Source: JADGHX01 sp035760965 (GTDB taxonomy: Bacteria; Pseudomonadota; Gammaproteobacteria; Steroidobacterales; Steroidobacteraceae). From it: a stretch of DNA of 54,325 nucleotides. The DNA lies in assembly GCA_035760965.1 (NCBI GenBank), contig DASTRY010000036.1, positions 1 through 54,325 of the forward strand, in the 5' to 3' direction. Made by a program: the position numbers and the translations under genes. The notes beneath the pieces were generated by a model. The model had not been told where the DNA came from. It did no database searches and was given only the letters and a program-made list of their open reading frames with translations. Shown in pieces: positions 24,100-35,137 of this stretch (within the stretch, counting starts at the first letter, position 1; the number at the start of each line of letters is the position of its first letter).

Positions 24100-25152
24100 A
24101 TGAGCGCAATACACACGACACCCAACGAGGTGCGCCGCTTCATCATCGAGAATCAGCCGGTTAGAGGATATTGGGTCGACCTGCAGGGCGCGTGGCGCGA
24201 CCTGCGGGCGCACCAGGAGTACCCGGCGGCGGTGCGCGATCTGCTTGGCGAAGCCGTCAGCGCGTCCGTGTTGCTCGCGGCCACCCTCAAGTTCCAGGGC
24301 ACGCTGACTCTGCAGCTCGAGAGCCAGGGTCAGGTTCGTTTGCTCGTCGCGCAATGCACGCACGACTTTCGCGTGCGCGCCGTCGCGCGCCTGAACGATG
24401 GCGAGGCAGAGGAAGCAAGCGACACCGATAGCACGAGCAGCGACACGGGCGCCTCGGTGGACGATCGCGGCGTCGTGGTCGACGTCGGCGTGGGCGAAGA
24501 GGTCAACGATCCCTTCGCGGCAATCGCTCGGGTAGCGCGTACCGTGTCCGCGCAGACGTTTCGCCGGCTGGTCGGCGAGGACGGCCGCGTGCTCGTGACG
24601 ATCGAAGCGGCCGAGCGCGACATGCGCTATCAGGGCATCGTGCCGTTGAGCGGCGATTCGCTGTCGGCGTGTCTCGAGGAGTATTTCGCGTCGTCCGAGC
24701 AATTGCCCACGCGCGTGCGCCTTGCCGCGAATGACCAGCGCACGGTGGGCCTGCTCGTGCAGAAGCTTCCCGAGCGCAACGGCGAGGAGGTCGAGCGCGA
24801 CTCGGCTGCCTCCGCAGCGTGGCGTGCCGCGGAGCGCGGGATCGAGTCGGTGCAGCCCGCCGAGCTCGTCGGCGGGAGCTTGCAGAACGTCCTCGGAGGG
24901 CGCTTCGGGCAGCAGGACGTTCGGGTCTTCAAAGGGGCACCGGTTCAGTTCGCTTGCCGATGCAGCGAGGCGCGCGTCGCCGGGGTGCTGAGGACCCTCG
25001 GCGCTGAGGAAGTGCGCGAGGTCCTGCGTGAGCAGGGGTCCGTCGAGGTGACCTGCGAGTTTTGCCAGCGGCCGTATCGCTTCGACGCCTTTGCAGTCGA
25101 GCAGCTGTTCGCGCCCGATTCGGTTCCGCCCGCCGGCGAATCGCTCCACTAA
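24100..25152 (+). CDS. hslO: Redox-regulated chaperone Hsp33 with an acidic insertion
   Basis: Cytosolic holdase chaperone activated by oxidation, 350 residues against about 290 for E. coli. The N-terminal domain starts EVRRFIIENQPVRGYWVDL and contains LLAATLKFQGTLTLQL. The zinc switch is complete: Cys286-x-Cys288 and Cys319-x2-Cys322. The size difference is mostly an Asp/Ser/Glu-rich insertion at about residues 101-149 (EEASDTDSTSSDTG...), between the VRAVARL strand and the FRRLVGEDGRVLVTI strand. The ATG at 24100 is used; the frame is open to 23932, but that part encodes Arg/Pro-rich composition from the upstream repeats and does not match the family. Confidence 0.93.
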   Translation: MSAIHTTPNEVRRFIIENQPVRGYWVDLQGAWRDLRAHQEYPAAVRDLLGEAVSASVLLAATLKFQGTLTLQLESQGQVRLLVAQCTHDFRVRAVARLNDGEAEEASDTDSTSSDTGASVDDRGVVVDVGVGEEVNDPFAAIARVARTVSAQTFRRLVGEDGRVLVTIEAAERDMRYQGIVPLSGDSLSACLEEYFASSEQLPTRVRLAANDQRTVGLLVQKLPERNGEEVERDSAASAAWRAAERGIESVQPAELVGGSLQNVLGGRFGQQDVRVFKGAPVQFACRCSEARVAGVLRTLGAEEVREVLREQGSVEVTCEFCQRPYRFDAFAVEQLFAPDSVPPAGESLH

Positions 25153-25174
25153 GCGCATTCCATCCATTTGGTGC

Positions 25175-25200
25175 GGGGGGTGTCCCTCCACCCCCCCCCC
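25175..25200 (+). terminator. G/C hairpin with C-tract after hslO
   Basis: GGGGGGTG (25175-25182) pairs perfectly with CACCCCCC (25189-25196) around a 6-nt loop, 22 nt after the hslO stop. It is followed by more C rather than T. A run of ten C at 25191-25200 is a likely slippage spot. It may stop transcription or protect the 3' end. Confidence 0.45.
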
Positions 25201-25210
25201 GATGCGCCAC

Positions 25211-25310
25211 CTATTGATTCGTTCATGAATCAATAGCCGTCGCGGTTGTAGGTGACTGCATTCGCTGCTATCGTGCGCGGCAACTATTAAAGATTTCTGC
25301 AATTCTTTAA
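25211..25310. promoter_or_regulatory. Two inverted repeats upstream of the ArsR-type regulator, candidate operators
   Basis: CTATTGATTC (25211-25220) and GAATCAATAG (25227-25236) form a perfect 10-bp dyad with a 6-nt spacer. TTAAAGA (25287-25293) and TCTTTAA (25304-25310) form a second dyad directly before the ATG at 25314. Both stand out as AT-rich islands in GC-rich DNA. ArsR-family proteins bind such dyads, so autoregulation of the arsR-metF-metH series is likely, but unproven. Confidence 0.5.
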
Positions 25311-25313
25311 ACA

Positions 25314-26249
25314 ATGCCCGACGCCTCGTCCAATCACCTGGTCAAGTGGCTCCGCGCCGCCGGGGAGAGCACGCGCTTGCGCCTGCTCGTGCTGTGCGCG
25401 GACCGGGACCTGAGTGTTTCGGACCTCGCGACGGCCGTCGCGCAGAGCGAGCCCCGGGTCTCGCGCCACCTGAAGATCCTGAGCGAAGCGGGCCTGATCG
25501 AGCGGCTGCGGCAGGGCCAGTGGGTGCACTACCGCGTGACGCAAGCCGAGCCCGCTCTTGGATTCGTCCACAGCGTGCTCGCGCAGCTCAATCGCAACGA
25601 CGACGTCCTCACGCGCGATCGCGGCCGGCTGGCCGCCGCATCCGCCACCGCGCCGGCGGATCGCACGCCTGCGGCCGAATCCAAGCTCGGCCGCGCGCTG
25701 CGCGGCTTCTTCGAGGGCACAGGCGCGAGGACGCCGCCGCAATCGGCGCTCGTCGTCGGCGTCGACCACCTCGAAGTGCTGGAGGCGACCGCGCGCACCG
25801 CCGGCCGGTGTGTCGCCATCGCGCATTCGCGGCGCGCGGCGCAGGCCGCACGGTCCTACGCCGAGCGCGAGGACTTCGCGTGCGAGGTGCTGCTCGCTGC
25901 AAGCGGCGAAGTTCTGAGCGAGCGCGATGTCGCGAAAGCGGGTGAATCGTTCGAGGCCATCGTACTCGATCGCTTTCGCGCGAGCGGCGGCGCACTCGCC
26001 GCGATGCTGAACACCGCCAAACGCGCGCTCGCGCCCGGCGGCAAGCTCTGGCTGTTCGAACGCTACGAGTCCCTCGAAACCCCGCGCGATCGCGTCGTCG
26101 AGCATCCGATCGCACGCGTGCGGCGCCTGCTCACCGAAGCCGGCCTCGCCTGCGAGCGCCTGAGCCCCATCGAAGCCGACGGCGAACACGTGCTCGCCGC
26201 GGTTGCCGCGCTGCGCGCACAAGCCCCCTCCAGCACGAGCGTCGCCTGA
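25314..26249 (+). CDS. ArsR-family transcriptional regulator fused to a methyltransferase-like domain
   Basis: A 311-residue protein. Residues 1-95 form a winged-helix ArsR domain (ESTRLRLLVLCADRDLSVSDLATAV, recognition helix SEPRVSRHLKILSEAGLIERLRQGQWVHYRV) without the Cys metal-binding motif of ArsR/SmtB sensors. The remainder has the layout of a class I SAM methyltransferase, but the glycine-rich SAM loop is eroded (ALVVGVDHLEVLEAT instead of a DxGxGxG motif). It may therefore bind SAM or S-adenosylhomocysteine as a ligand rather than catalyse methylation. It lies directly upstream of metF and metH, as methionine-cycle ArsR regulators (SahR type) often do. No Shine-Dalgarno is seen; an operator-like dyad ends 3 nt before the ATG. 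Confidence 0.85.
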   Translation: MPDASSNHLVKWLRAAGESTRLRLLVLCADRDLSVSDLATAVAQSEPRVSRHLKILSEAGLIERLRQGQWVHYRVTQAEPALGFVHSVLAQLNRNDDVLTRDRGRLAAASATAPADRTPAAESKLGRALRGFFEGTGARTPPQSALVVGVDHLEVLEATARTAGRCVAIAHSRRAAQAARSYAEREDFACEVLLAASGEVLSERDVAKAGESFEAIVLDRFRASGGALAAMLNTAKRALAPGGKLWLFERYESLETPRDRVVEHPIARVRRLLTEAGLACERLSPIEADGEHVLAAVAALRAQAPSSTSVA

Positions 26250-26258
26250 ATTCAGGCG
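26243..26258. promoter_or_regulatory. 16-bp perfect palindrome at the arsR stop
   Basis: CGCCTGAATTCAGGCG is a perfect palindrome that includes the TGA stop of the regulator and lies 19 nt before the metF ATG. It could be an operator or a short RNA hairpin affecting metF translation. It differs in sequence from the two dyads upstream of the regulator. Confidence 0.35.
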
Positions 26259-26277
26259 TCACCGAACGAGCTCCACC

Positions 26278-27164
26278 ATGGGTATCAGTGTCTCTTTCGA
26301 ATTCTTTCCTCCCGGCGATGCCGAGATGGAGGCCACACTCTGGAAGTCGGTGGAACGACTCGCGCCGCTTCAGCCGCGCTTTGTGTCCGTTACGTACGGC
26401 GCAGACGGCTCCACTCGCGAGCGCACTCACAAAGTGATCACTCGCATTCAGCGCGAGACCCACCTGACGGGCGCGCCGCATCTCACGTGCGTCGATGCGC
26501 CACGCGGTGAAGTGCTCGACATCGCGCGCCGCTACTGGGACCAGGGCATCCGCCATCTCGTCGCGCTGCGCGGCGATCCCGCGCGCGGGGCGAGCGGCTA
26601 CGTGCCGCACCCCGAGGGCTTCGCGTACGCGGCGGATCTCGTGAAAGGACTGAAGAGCGTCGCGAATTTCGACATCTCCGTCGCCGCATATCCGGAGACG
26701 CATCCGGAAGCGCCCTCGGCGCAGTTCGATCTCGACAACCTGAAGCGCAAGATCGACGCGGGCGCCTCGCGCGCGATCACGCAGTTCTTCTACGACGTCG
26801 AGATCTTCCTGCGCTTCCGCGATCGTTGCGCGCGCGCCGGCATCGACGTGCCGATCGTGCCGGGCATCCTGCCGATCACGCGCTTTCCGCAAGTGCTGAA
26901 ATTCGCGGCGCGCTGCGGCGCGACCATCCCGCAGTGGCTGCAGTACCGCTTCCACGGGCTCGACGACGATCCCGATACGCGCCGCATGATCGCCGCGAGC
27001 GTCGCCATCCAGCAGGTTCACGCGCTCGAACAGGAAGGGGTGCGCGAATTCCACTTCTACACCCTCAATCGTGCGGAGCTGACCTACGCGATCTGCCACG
27101 CCCTCGGCGTGCGCCCGCCGCAGCCGGCTCTGCACGCTACGCCAGCGCTCGGGAGCGCACTTGC

Positions 27165-27168
<4 letters not shown>
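26278..27168 (+). CDS. metF: 5,10-methylenetetrahydrofolate reductase
   Basis: A FAD enzyme that reduces methylene-THF to 5-methyl-THF, the methyl donor for MetH; 296 residues, a typical bacterial TIM-barrel. Family blocks: SFEFFPPGDAEMEATLW with the catalytic Glu, FVSVTYGADGSTRERT, LVALRGDPARG, SVAAYPETHPEA and AITQFFYDVEIFLRFRDR. The ATG at 26278 is preferred over the open frame from 26203, which overlaps the upstream gene. Its stop overlaps the metH ATG, so the two products are made together. Confidence 0.96.
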
Positions 27169-30995
<3,827 letters not shown>

Positions 30996-31012
30996 GAACC
31001 GCAAGGTGAGCG

Positions 31013-31040
31013 GTGAGGCAGGTGTGAGCACCTGCCTCAC
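31013..31040. terminator. Perfect 12-bp stem-loop between convergent metH and lipoprotein genes
   Basis: GTGAGGCAGGTG (31013-31024) and CACCTGCCTCAC (31029-31040) are exactly complementary around a TGAG loop, 17 nt after the metH stop and 13 nt from the end of the - strand gene. There is no T-tract on either side. A bidirectional terminator or 3'-end-stabilising hairpin is likely. Confidence 0.65.
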
Positions 31041-31053
31041 GCGCCGACTCGTG

Positions 31054-31380
31054 CTATCGCGGGGTGGATTCGCCCGGAGCCTCGCCGGTCCGGTCCGGCC
31101 GCTTGGTGCTGTTTTGCGGGCAGCCCGGCGGCAGCTGACCGGTGGTTCCCTCCGGCGTACAGTCGGCAGGGCGCTCGCTGCTCGTCGATTCACCGCTCGA
31201 GCTGGGCATCGACTCCCGGTCGGGTGCCGTTGTCGAGCTCCGGCTCGATGTCGAGCCGGACTCCGCGCGACGCATGGTTCCGCTCGATGAGCTGCCTTCA
31301 TCGGACGAGCGCATGCTCGAGCACCCGGCCAGCGCCATGCCGAGCGCCGCCGCAAGCGCAATCCACGTTTGCTGTTTCAT
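31054..31380 (-). CDS. Small Ser/Pro/Thr-rich lipoprotein of unknown function
   Basis: A 108-residue predicted lipoprotein. The signal peptide ends in the lipobox LAGC with lipidated Cys20. The mature part is almost entirely Ser, Thr, Pro, Glu and Arg (SSDEGSSSSGTMRR...), so it is probably disordered and surface- or periplasm-exposed. It has two late cysteines (ADCTPEG and PGCPQN). A strong GGAGGT lies 6 nt before the ATG, which supports real translation. I do not recognise a family. It follows murJ after about 137 nt in which no gene is visible. Confidence 0.7.
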   Translation of the reverse strand: MKQQTWIALAAALGMALAGCSSMRSSDEGSSSSGTMRRAESGSTSSRSSTTAPDRESMPSSSGESTSSERPADCTPEGTTGQLPPGCPQNSTKRPDRTGEAPGESTPR

Positions 31381-31517
31381 GTCGCCACCTCCAGTTCACG
31401 CTTTGCGTTCACCGGAGAATTTCGCAATCGCCATTCCCAGTGGCGCGGCGTCGTCGCGACGCGGCGGAGCCTCAGACGGCACGTTCCGGCGCGCGTTCAG
31501 TGCACTCGGAGGCAATC

Positions 31518-33149
31518 TCAACGGCGACGCGCGCGACGCTTCAGCGAGTCGACGAATACACGCGCCTCAGCCAAACCCAGCATGCGCGCGACGACGAGAT
31601 AAACGATTCCGAACACGCCCATGACCACCGCGGCGGCAAGCAGGGGATGCAGAGCCGGCGCAGCGAGTCGGACTGCATAGCCCGCGGCCGCAGCAATGAG
31701 CGCGGCGGCGAACATCCGCGACAACTCGCTTGCACCGGCGCCGACTGTGCCGATGCGTCGCGCGAGTCGCGATCGCAACAGCGACCATTCCAGCCACGCG
31801 CCGACTGCGGCGCCAAGCGCAAGACCGATCGGTCCGAGCGGCAGCCCGGCAACACGCACGTTTGCGAACAACCCTGCCGGGATGGTCAGCGAGCCGACCG
31901 TGATCGACTCGAACTGCGTCATCAGCACCGCTCCCGCGATTGCCGACGCCAACACTCGCATCGCGGCAATGCGTGCGGGCGTCTTGGTGTCGCGCAAGGC
32001 GAAGAAGGCGGACTGATAGATGCGCGTGTTCGTCGATGCGAGCAGTCCGACGCTGTACGCGGCAAGCGTGAGCCACACGACCTTCACGTCCGCCGCGCCG
32101 AATTGTCCTGCGCGATAGATTCCCGCGACGATGACGTCTCCCAGCAGCAGAAATGCCACCAGGCTCGGAACGACGAAGAAGGAAACCCGCCGTGCGGCGG
32201 CGAGGGCGCGCGCACGCAGCACCTCGGTGGCGCTGCTCCGCTCTCTTGCGAGCTCCGGCAGTTCTGCCGCCGCCACGCTCATACCGAACAGACTCACGGG
32301 CAGAACGTACAGTGTCTGCGCATAGCGAATGCGCGCGAGCGCGCCGATGGCCAGCAAGCTCGCGAGCACCATGTCGACATACGTGCTCACCTGCACGACG
32401 CCGCGACCCATGATCGCGGGCCCCGCATTGCGCACCGCCTCCTTGAACGACGGCTCGCGCCGCCCGGTGTTGAGCCGGATCTCGCGATCGAGCTTCAGCA
32501 CCCACGGCAGCTGAATCCCGAACTGCAGAAAACCGCCGACGAGCGCACCCCATGCCGCGGCCATGAGGAGCGCGTCGAGATCCACCCGCCTGCTGAACGC
32601 GACCAGCGCGCCGATGATCGCCGCGTTCCACAGCACCGGCGCGAAGTACGGAATGAAGAACTTGCGATGACTGTTGAGGATGCCGAGCGACCACGCGGAG
32701 AGCACGAGCACGCCCGTCATGGGAAAGATGATGCGCACGATGGCAATCATGAGCGCGCGCCGCTGCCCTTCGAATCCCGGCGTGAACACGGTGACGAGCA
32801 CCGGCGCGAGCACGATGCCGAGGAGCGAAATGGCTCCCGCAATCGCGAGCAGCAGCGCAAACATGGCGCCGGCGACGCGACCGGCTTCCTGCGTGCGGCC
32901 CTGCCCGAGCAGCTCGGAGTAGACCGGGATGAACGATGCGCTGAGCGTGCCTTCCCCGAGCAGGTTCTGCAGCACGTTCGGCATGCGCAGGCCGGCGCTA
33001 AACACGTCCGCGTGCAGCCCGGTACCGAAATACGTGGCGACGACGCGTTCGCGCACGAGGCCGACGATGCGACTGAGGAGAATGCCGGTGGCGATCAAGA
33101 AGGACGCCGCGCGGCTCGCGCGCGCGGGCGTCGTCGTTTGGTCATTCAC
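31518..33149 (-). CDS. murJ: Lipid II flippase MurJ (MviN)
   Basis: A 543-residue MOP-superfamily transporter with about 14 transmembrane helices that flips lipid II to the periplasm. Diagnostic stretches: SRIVGLVRERVVATYFGTG, ADVFSAGLRMPNVLQNLLGEGTLSASFIPVYSELL (with conserved Arg and Glu in the central cavity) and NAGPAIMGRGVVQVSTYVDMVLAS. It starts only 13 nt after the cupredoxin stop, so it may be part of the ECF-controlled transcript. In many gammaproteobacteria murJ neighbours rpsT and ribF, which are absent here. Confidence 0.95.
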   Translation of the reverse strand: MNDQTTTPARASRAASFLIATGILLSRIVGLVRERVVATYFGTGLHADVFSAGLRMPNVLQNLLGEGTLSASFIPVYSELLGQGRTQEAGRVAGAMFALLLAIAGAISLLGIVLAPVLVTVFTPGFEGQRRALMIAIVRIIFPMTGVLVLSAWSLGILNSHRKFFIPYFAPVLWNAAIIGALVAFSRRVDLDALLMAAAWGALVGGFLQFGIQLPWVLKLDREIRLNTGRREPSFKEAVRNAGPAIMGRGVVQVSTYVDMVLASLLAIGALARIRYAQTLYVLPVSLFGMSVAAAELPELARERSSATEVLRARALAAARRVSFFVVPSLVAFLLLGDVIVAGIYRAGQFGAADVKVVWLTLAAYSVGLLASTNTRIYQSAFFALRDTKTPARIAAMRVLASAIAGAVLMTQFESITVGSLTIPAGLFANVRVAGLPLGPIGLALGAAVGAWLEWSLLRSRLARRIGTVGAGASELSRMFAAALIAAAAGYAVRLAAPALHPLLAAAVVMGVFGIVYLVVARMLGLAEARVFVDSLKRRARRR

Positions 33150-33162
33150 CGCGCGATCATAG

Positions 33163-33483
33163 CTACTTCACGACGATCGTGCCGGTCATGTGCGGATGGA
33201 GCGAGCAGAAGTAGCGATACGTTCCGGGGCGGCTCATCACGATGTCGTAACGATCGTCCGTGTCGAGCGCGGGGGACCGCAGCGGCGAGTCGCGGTCCGA
33301 GCCGACCACGGTATGAGGCGCATCGTCGTCGTTGACCCAGGTCAGCGACGTACCCGCGGGAACTTCGATCACCGCGGGCGAGAACGTGAAGTTGCCGATG
33401 TGGATGGTGGCCGACGTCGATGCTGACGCACCTATCGCAGGCAGCGCGCACACGAGCACGGCCGCAACGAGCCACCGCTTCAT
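33163..33483 (-). CDS. Exported cupredoxin (plastocyanin/pseudoazurin-like)
   Basis: A small periplasmic blue-copper protein, 106 residues. A signal peptide ends near residue 22. All four type-1 copper ligands are present: His57 (DDAPHTVV), Cys93, His96 and Met99 (YFCSLHPHMTG). The short, single-domain form resembles amicyanin-like cupredoxins that carry electrons or buffer copper in the periplasm. The ATG at 33483 overlaps the stop of the phosphoesterase gene (ATGA); the longer open frame upstream lies inside that gene and is rejected. Co-expression with a Tat-exported phosphoesterase and an ECF sigma suggests an envelope or metal/oxidative stress response. Confidence 0.9.
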   Translation of the reverse strand: MKRWLVAAVLVCALPAIGASASTSATIHIGNFTFSPAVIEVPAGTSLTWVNDDDAPHTVVGSDRDSPLRSPALDTDDRYDIVMSRPGTYRYFCSLHPHMTGTIVVK

Positions 33484-34442
33484 GCGGCACCCGCCGTGCC
33501 GAGCATCCGATCCTCGATCGCGAGGGCGCGATCGTGCGGCCTGTGCGTCACCGTGCTCACGCCCAGAACGGACCGCAGCGTGTCCGCGGCCACCTTCATC
33601 GGCCCCGGGGCCGGCGCGGTACCCGGCGCGGGCTGCGGGAACGCCGTCGAGCGCGCCGTGTGGAACTGCACGTGTCCCTCGACCTTCTGCATCACCTGAT
33701 GAATGTGGCCGTTCAGGACGGTCACCGAACCGAACTTCTTCAGATAGCCGAGCGCCTGCGCGGCATCGTCCGTGCCCCAGCCCCACTCAGAGTACACGGT
33801 CCAGAGCGGCATGTGCGCGAGCACGACGATGGGCGTGCTCGCGGAGCGGCCTCTCACGTCCTTCTCGAGCCATTCGAGCTGCTCGGCGCCGAGGCGCCCG
33901 AAGCCGCCGGCCTGCAGGTCGAGGACGTTCGCCAGCGCGACGAAGTGCGCGCCGCCGTGGTCGAAGCTGTACCACTTGCGATCCGCGGCGCCGTTGAAGC
34001 GGGTGAAGAACGCGGCGCCGTTGTCGCCGATCACGTCGTGCTCGCCGGGGACGAAGTGAACCGGTCGTCCGACGCCCTGGATGATCTGCGCCGCAGTGTC
34101 GAATTCGTCGGGTTTGGAAAGCTGGGTCACATCTCCCGTGTGCACGACGAACGCCGGTGCGCCGGGGAGCGCGCGGATCTGGTCGATGGCGGATTGCAGC
34201 GTGACGTGCGGCGCCGGGTTCGGCTCCTTCTTGAATCCGATGTGGCTGTCGCTGATCTGCACGAAGCTCAGCGTGCCGCTCATCGCGCGCTCCGCCGCCT
34301 CGGCCGTGCTCAAAAGGTTGGTCGGACGCGGCACGCCGCCGTGCATCGTCCAGACGACACCCGCGCCGGCCCATGCGGCGCATTTCAGCACGCCGCGGCG
34401 GGTGAGGGTGGGGCGTTGTGAACCGTCATCGATCTTCGACAT
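33480..34442 (-). CDS. Tat-exported calcineurin-like metallophosphoesterase
   Basis: A 320-residue protein. A twin-arginine signal (TRRGVLKCAAWAGAGVV, R15-R16) implies export in folded form. The dinuclear-metal phosphoesterase motifs are present: Asp65-x-His67 (ISDSHIG), Asp104 (HTGDVT), GEHD at 133-136, His in VLAHMPLW, and GHIHQV. The usual Asn of GNHD is Glu here. The substrate is unknown. It heads the - strand operon with the cupredoxin, divergent from the ECF sigma gene, and an ECF-type promoter candidate lies 30-55 nt upstream of its ATG with GGAG near the start. Confidence 0.88.
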   Translation of the reverse strand: MSKIDDGSQRPTLTRRGVLKCAAWAGAGVVWTMHGGVPRPTNLLSTAEAAERAMSGTLSFVQISDSHIGFKKEPNPAPHVTLQSAIDQIRALPGAPAFVVHTGDVTQLSKPDEFDTAAQIIQGVGRPVHFVPGEHDVIGDNGAAFFTRFNGAADRKWYSFDHGGAHFVALANVLDLQAGGFGRLGAEQLEWLEKDVRGRSASTPIVVLAHMPLWTVYSEWGWGTDDAAQALGYLKKFGSVTVLNGHIHQVMQKVEGHVQFHTARSTAFPQPAPGTAPAPGPMKVAADTLRSVLGVSTVTHRPHDRALAIEDRMLGTAGAA

Positions 34443-34471
34443 GGGGGGTCTCCGTGCGTGTGACGCGGGGA

Positions 34472-34497
34472 AGACTCGGCCCGGGGTGGTGTTATTC
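34472..34497 (-). promoter_or_regulatory. Candidate ECF promoter facing the phosphoesterase-cupredoxin operon
   Basis: On the - strand, GAATAA (34497-34492) is followed after exactly 16 nt by GTCT (34475-34472), about 30 nt before the phosphoesterase ATG. The same pair with the same spacing faces the sigma gene. -35 elements with AA cores and -10 elements with GTC fit ECF sigma recognition. Confidence 0.65.
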
Positions 34498-34514
34498 GCG
34501 ACTGGCGCGCGAGG

Positions 34515-34540
34515 GAATAAAAAGAGCGTGCGGCAGGTCT
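34515..34540 (+). promoter_or_regulatory. Candidate ECF autoregulatory promoter facing the sigma gene
   Basis: GAATAA (34515-34520, within GGGAATAAA) and GTCT (34537-34540) are separated by exactly 16 nt, 55 nt upstream of the sigma factor ATG. The arrangement mirrors the element on the opposite strand, which argues that both are read by the sigma factor encoded here. Confidence 0.65.
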
Positions 34541-34594
34541 ACACTCGACACGCCCGTCCTGCGCGGCGGTTGAAGAGCAACGCGACACGTATCG

Positions 34595-35137
34595 ATGCCG
34601 ACCCGCCCCACATCTGCCGCGGACTTCGCAGCGCTGGCCGCCGCGCATCTCGACTCCGCGTACAACCTGGCGCGCTGGCTCGTGCGCGACCCGGCGCTCG
34701 CGGACGATGTCGTGCAAGACGCGATGCTTCGCGCGCTCAAGTACTTCGGCGGCTTTCGCGGCGACAACGCGCGGGCGTGGCTGTTGCAGATCGTGCGCAA
34801 CGTCGCGTTCACGCGCTTGAAAGGCGAGGCGGCCGGCGCGTCCTCCTCCGTCGAGGAGGTGCTCAGCGAGCTGGCTGCCGGCTCGGCGACGCACGATTCC
34901 CGCGAGGAGCCGGAGGCGACCCTGATGCGCGAAGACGATGAACGACTGGTGCAGAAGCTCCTGGCACGCCTGCCGCTCGACCTGCGGGAGTGCTTGGTTC
35001 TTCGTGAGCTCGAGGAGCTGTCCTACAAGGAGATCGCGCGCGTGGTCGATGCGCCCATCGGCACGGTGATGTCGCGCCTGTGGCGTGCGCGGAAGCTGCT
35101 TGCGGAAGCAGCCGAGATGGAGGTGGCGTCGTCATGA
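34595..35137 (+). CDS. ECF-family RNA polymerase sigma factor
   Basis: A 180-residue group IV sigma factor with only regions 2 and 4. Region 2 (about 10-75) contains LARWLVRDPALADDVVQDAMLRALKYFGGFRGDNARAWLLQIVRN; region 4 (about 122-172) contains LPLDLRECLVLRELEELSYKEIARVVDAPIGTVMSRLWRARKLL. Its stop overlaps the start of the anti-sigma gene (ATGA), the usual pairing for 1:1 expression. It is divergent from the phosphoesterase-cupredoxin operon, its most likely target. Confidence 0.95.
   Translation: MPTRPTSAADFAALAAAHLDSAYNLARWLVRDPALADDVVQDAMLRALKYFGGFRGDNARAWLLQIVRNVAFTRLKGEAAGASSSVEEVLSELAAGSATHDSREEPEATLMREDDERLVQKLLARLPLDLRECLVLRELEELSYKEIARVVDAPIGTVMSRLWRARKLLAEAAEMEVASS

Noticed and set aside
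26826..27164. MetF-MetH fusion frame (open upstream of metH)
   Set aside because: It is an out-of-phase frame of metF; MetH has its own ATG overlapping the metF stop.
33484..33786. N-terminal extension of the cupredoxin
   Set aside because: Lies within the phosphoesterase gene, does not resemble a signal or domain, and a good signal peptide starts at 33483.
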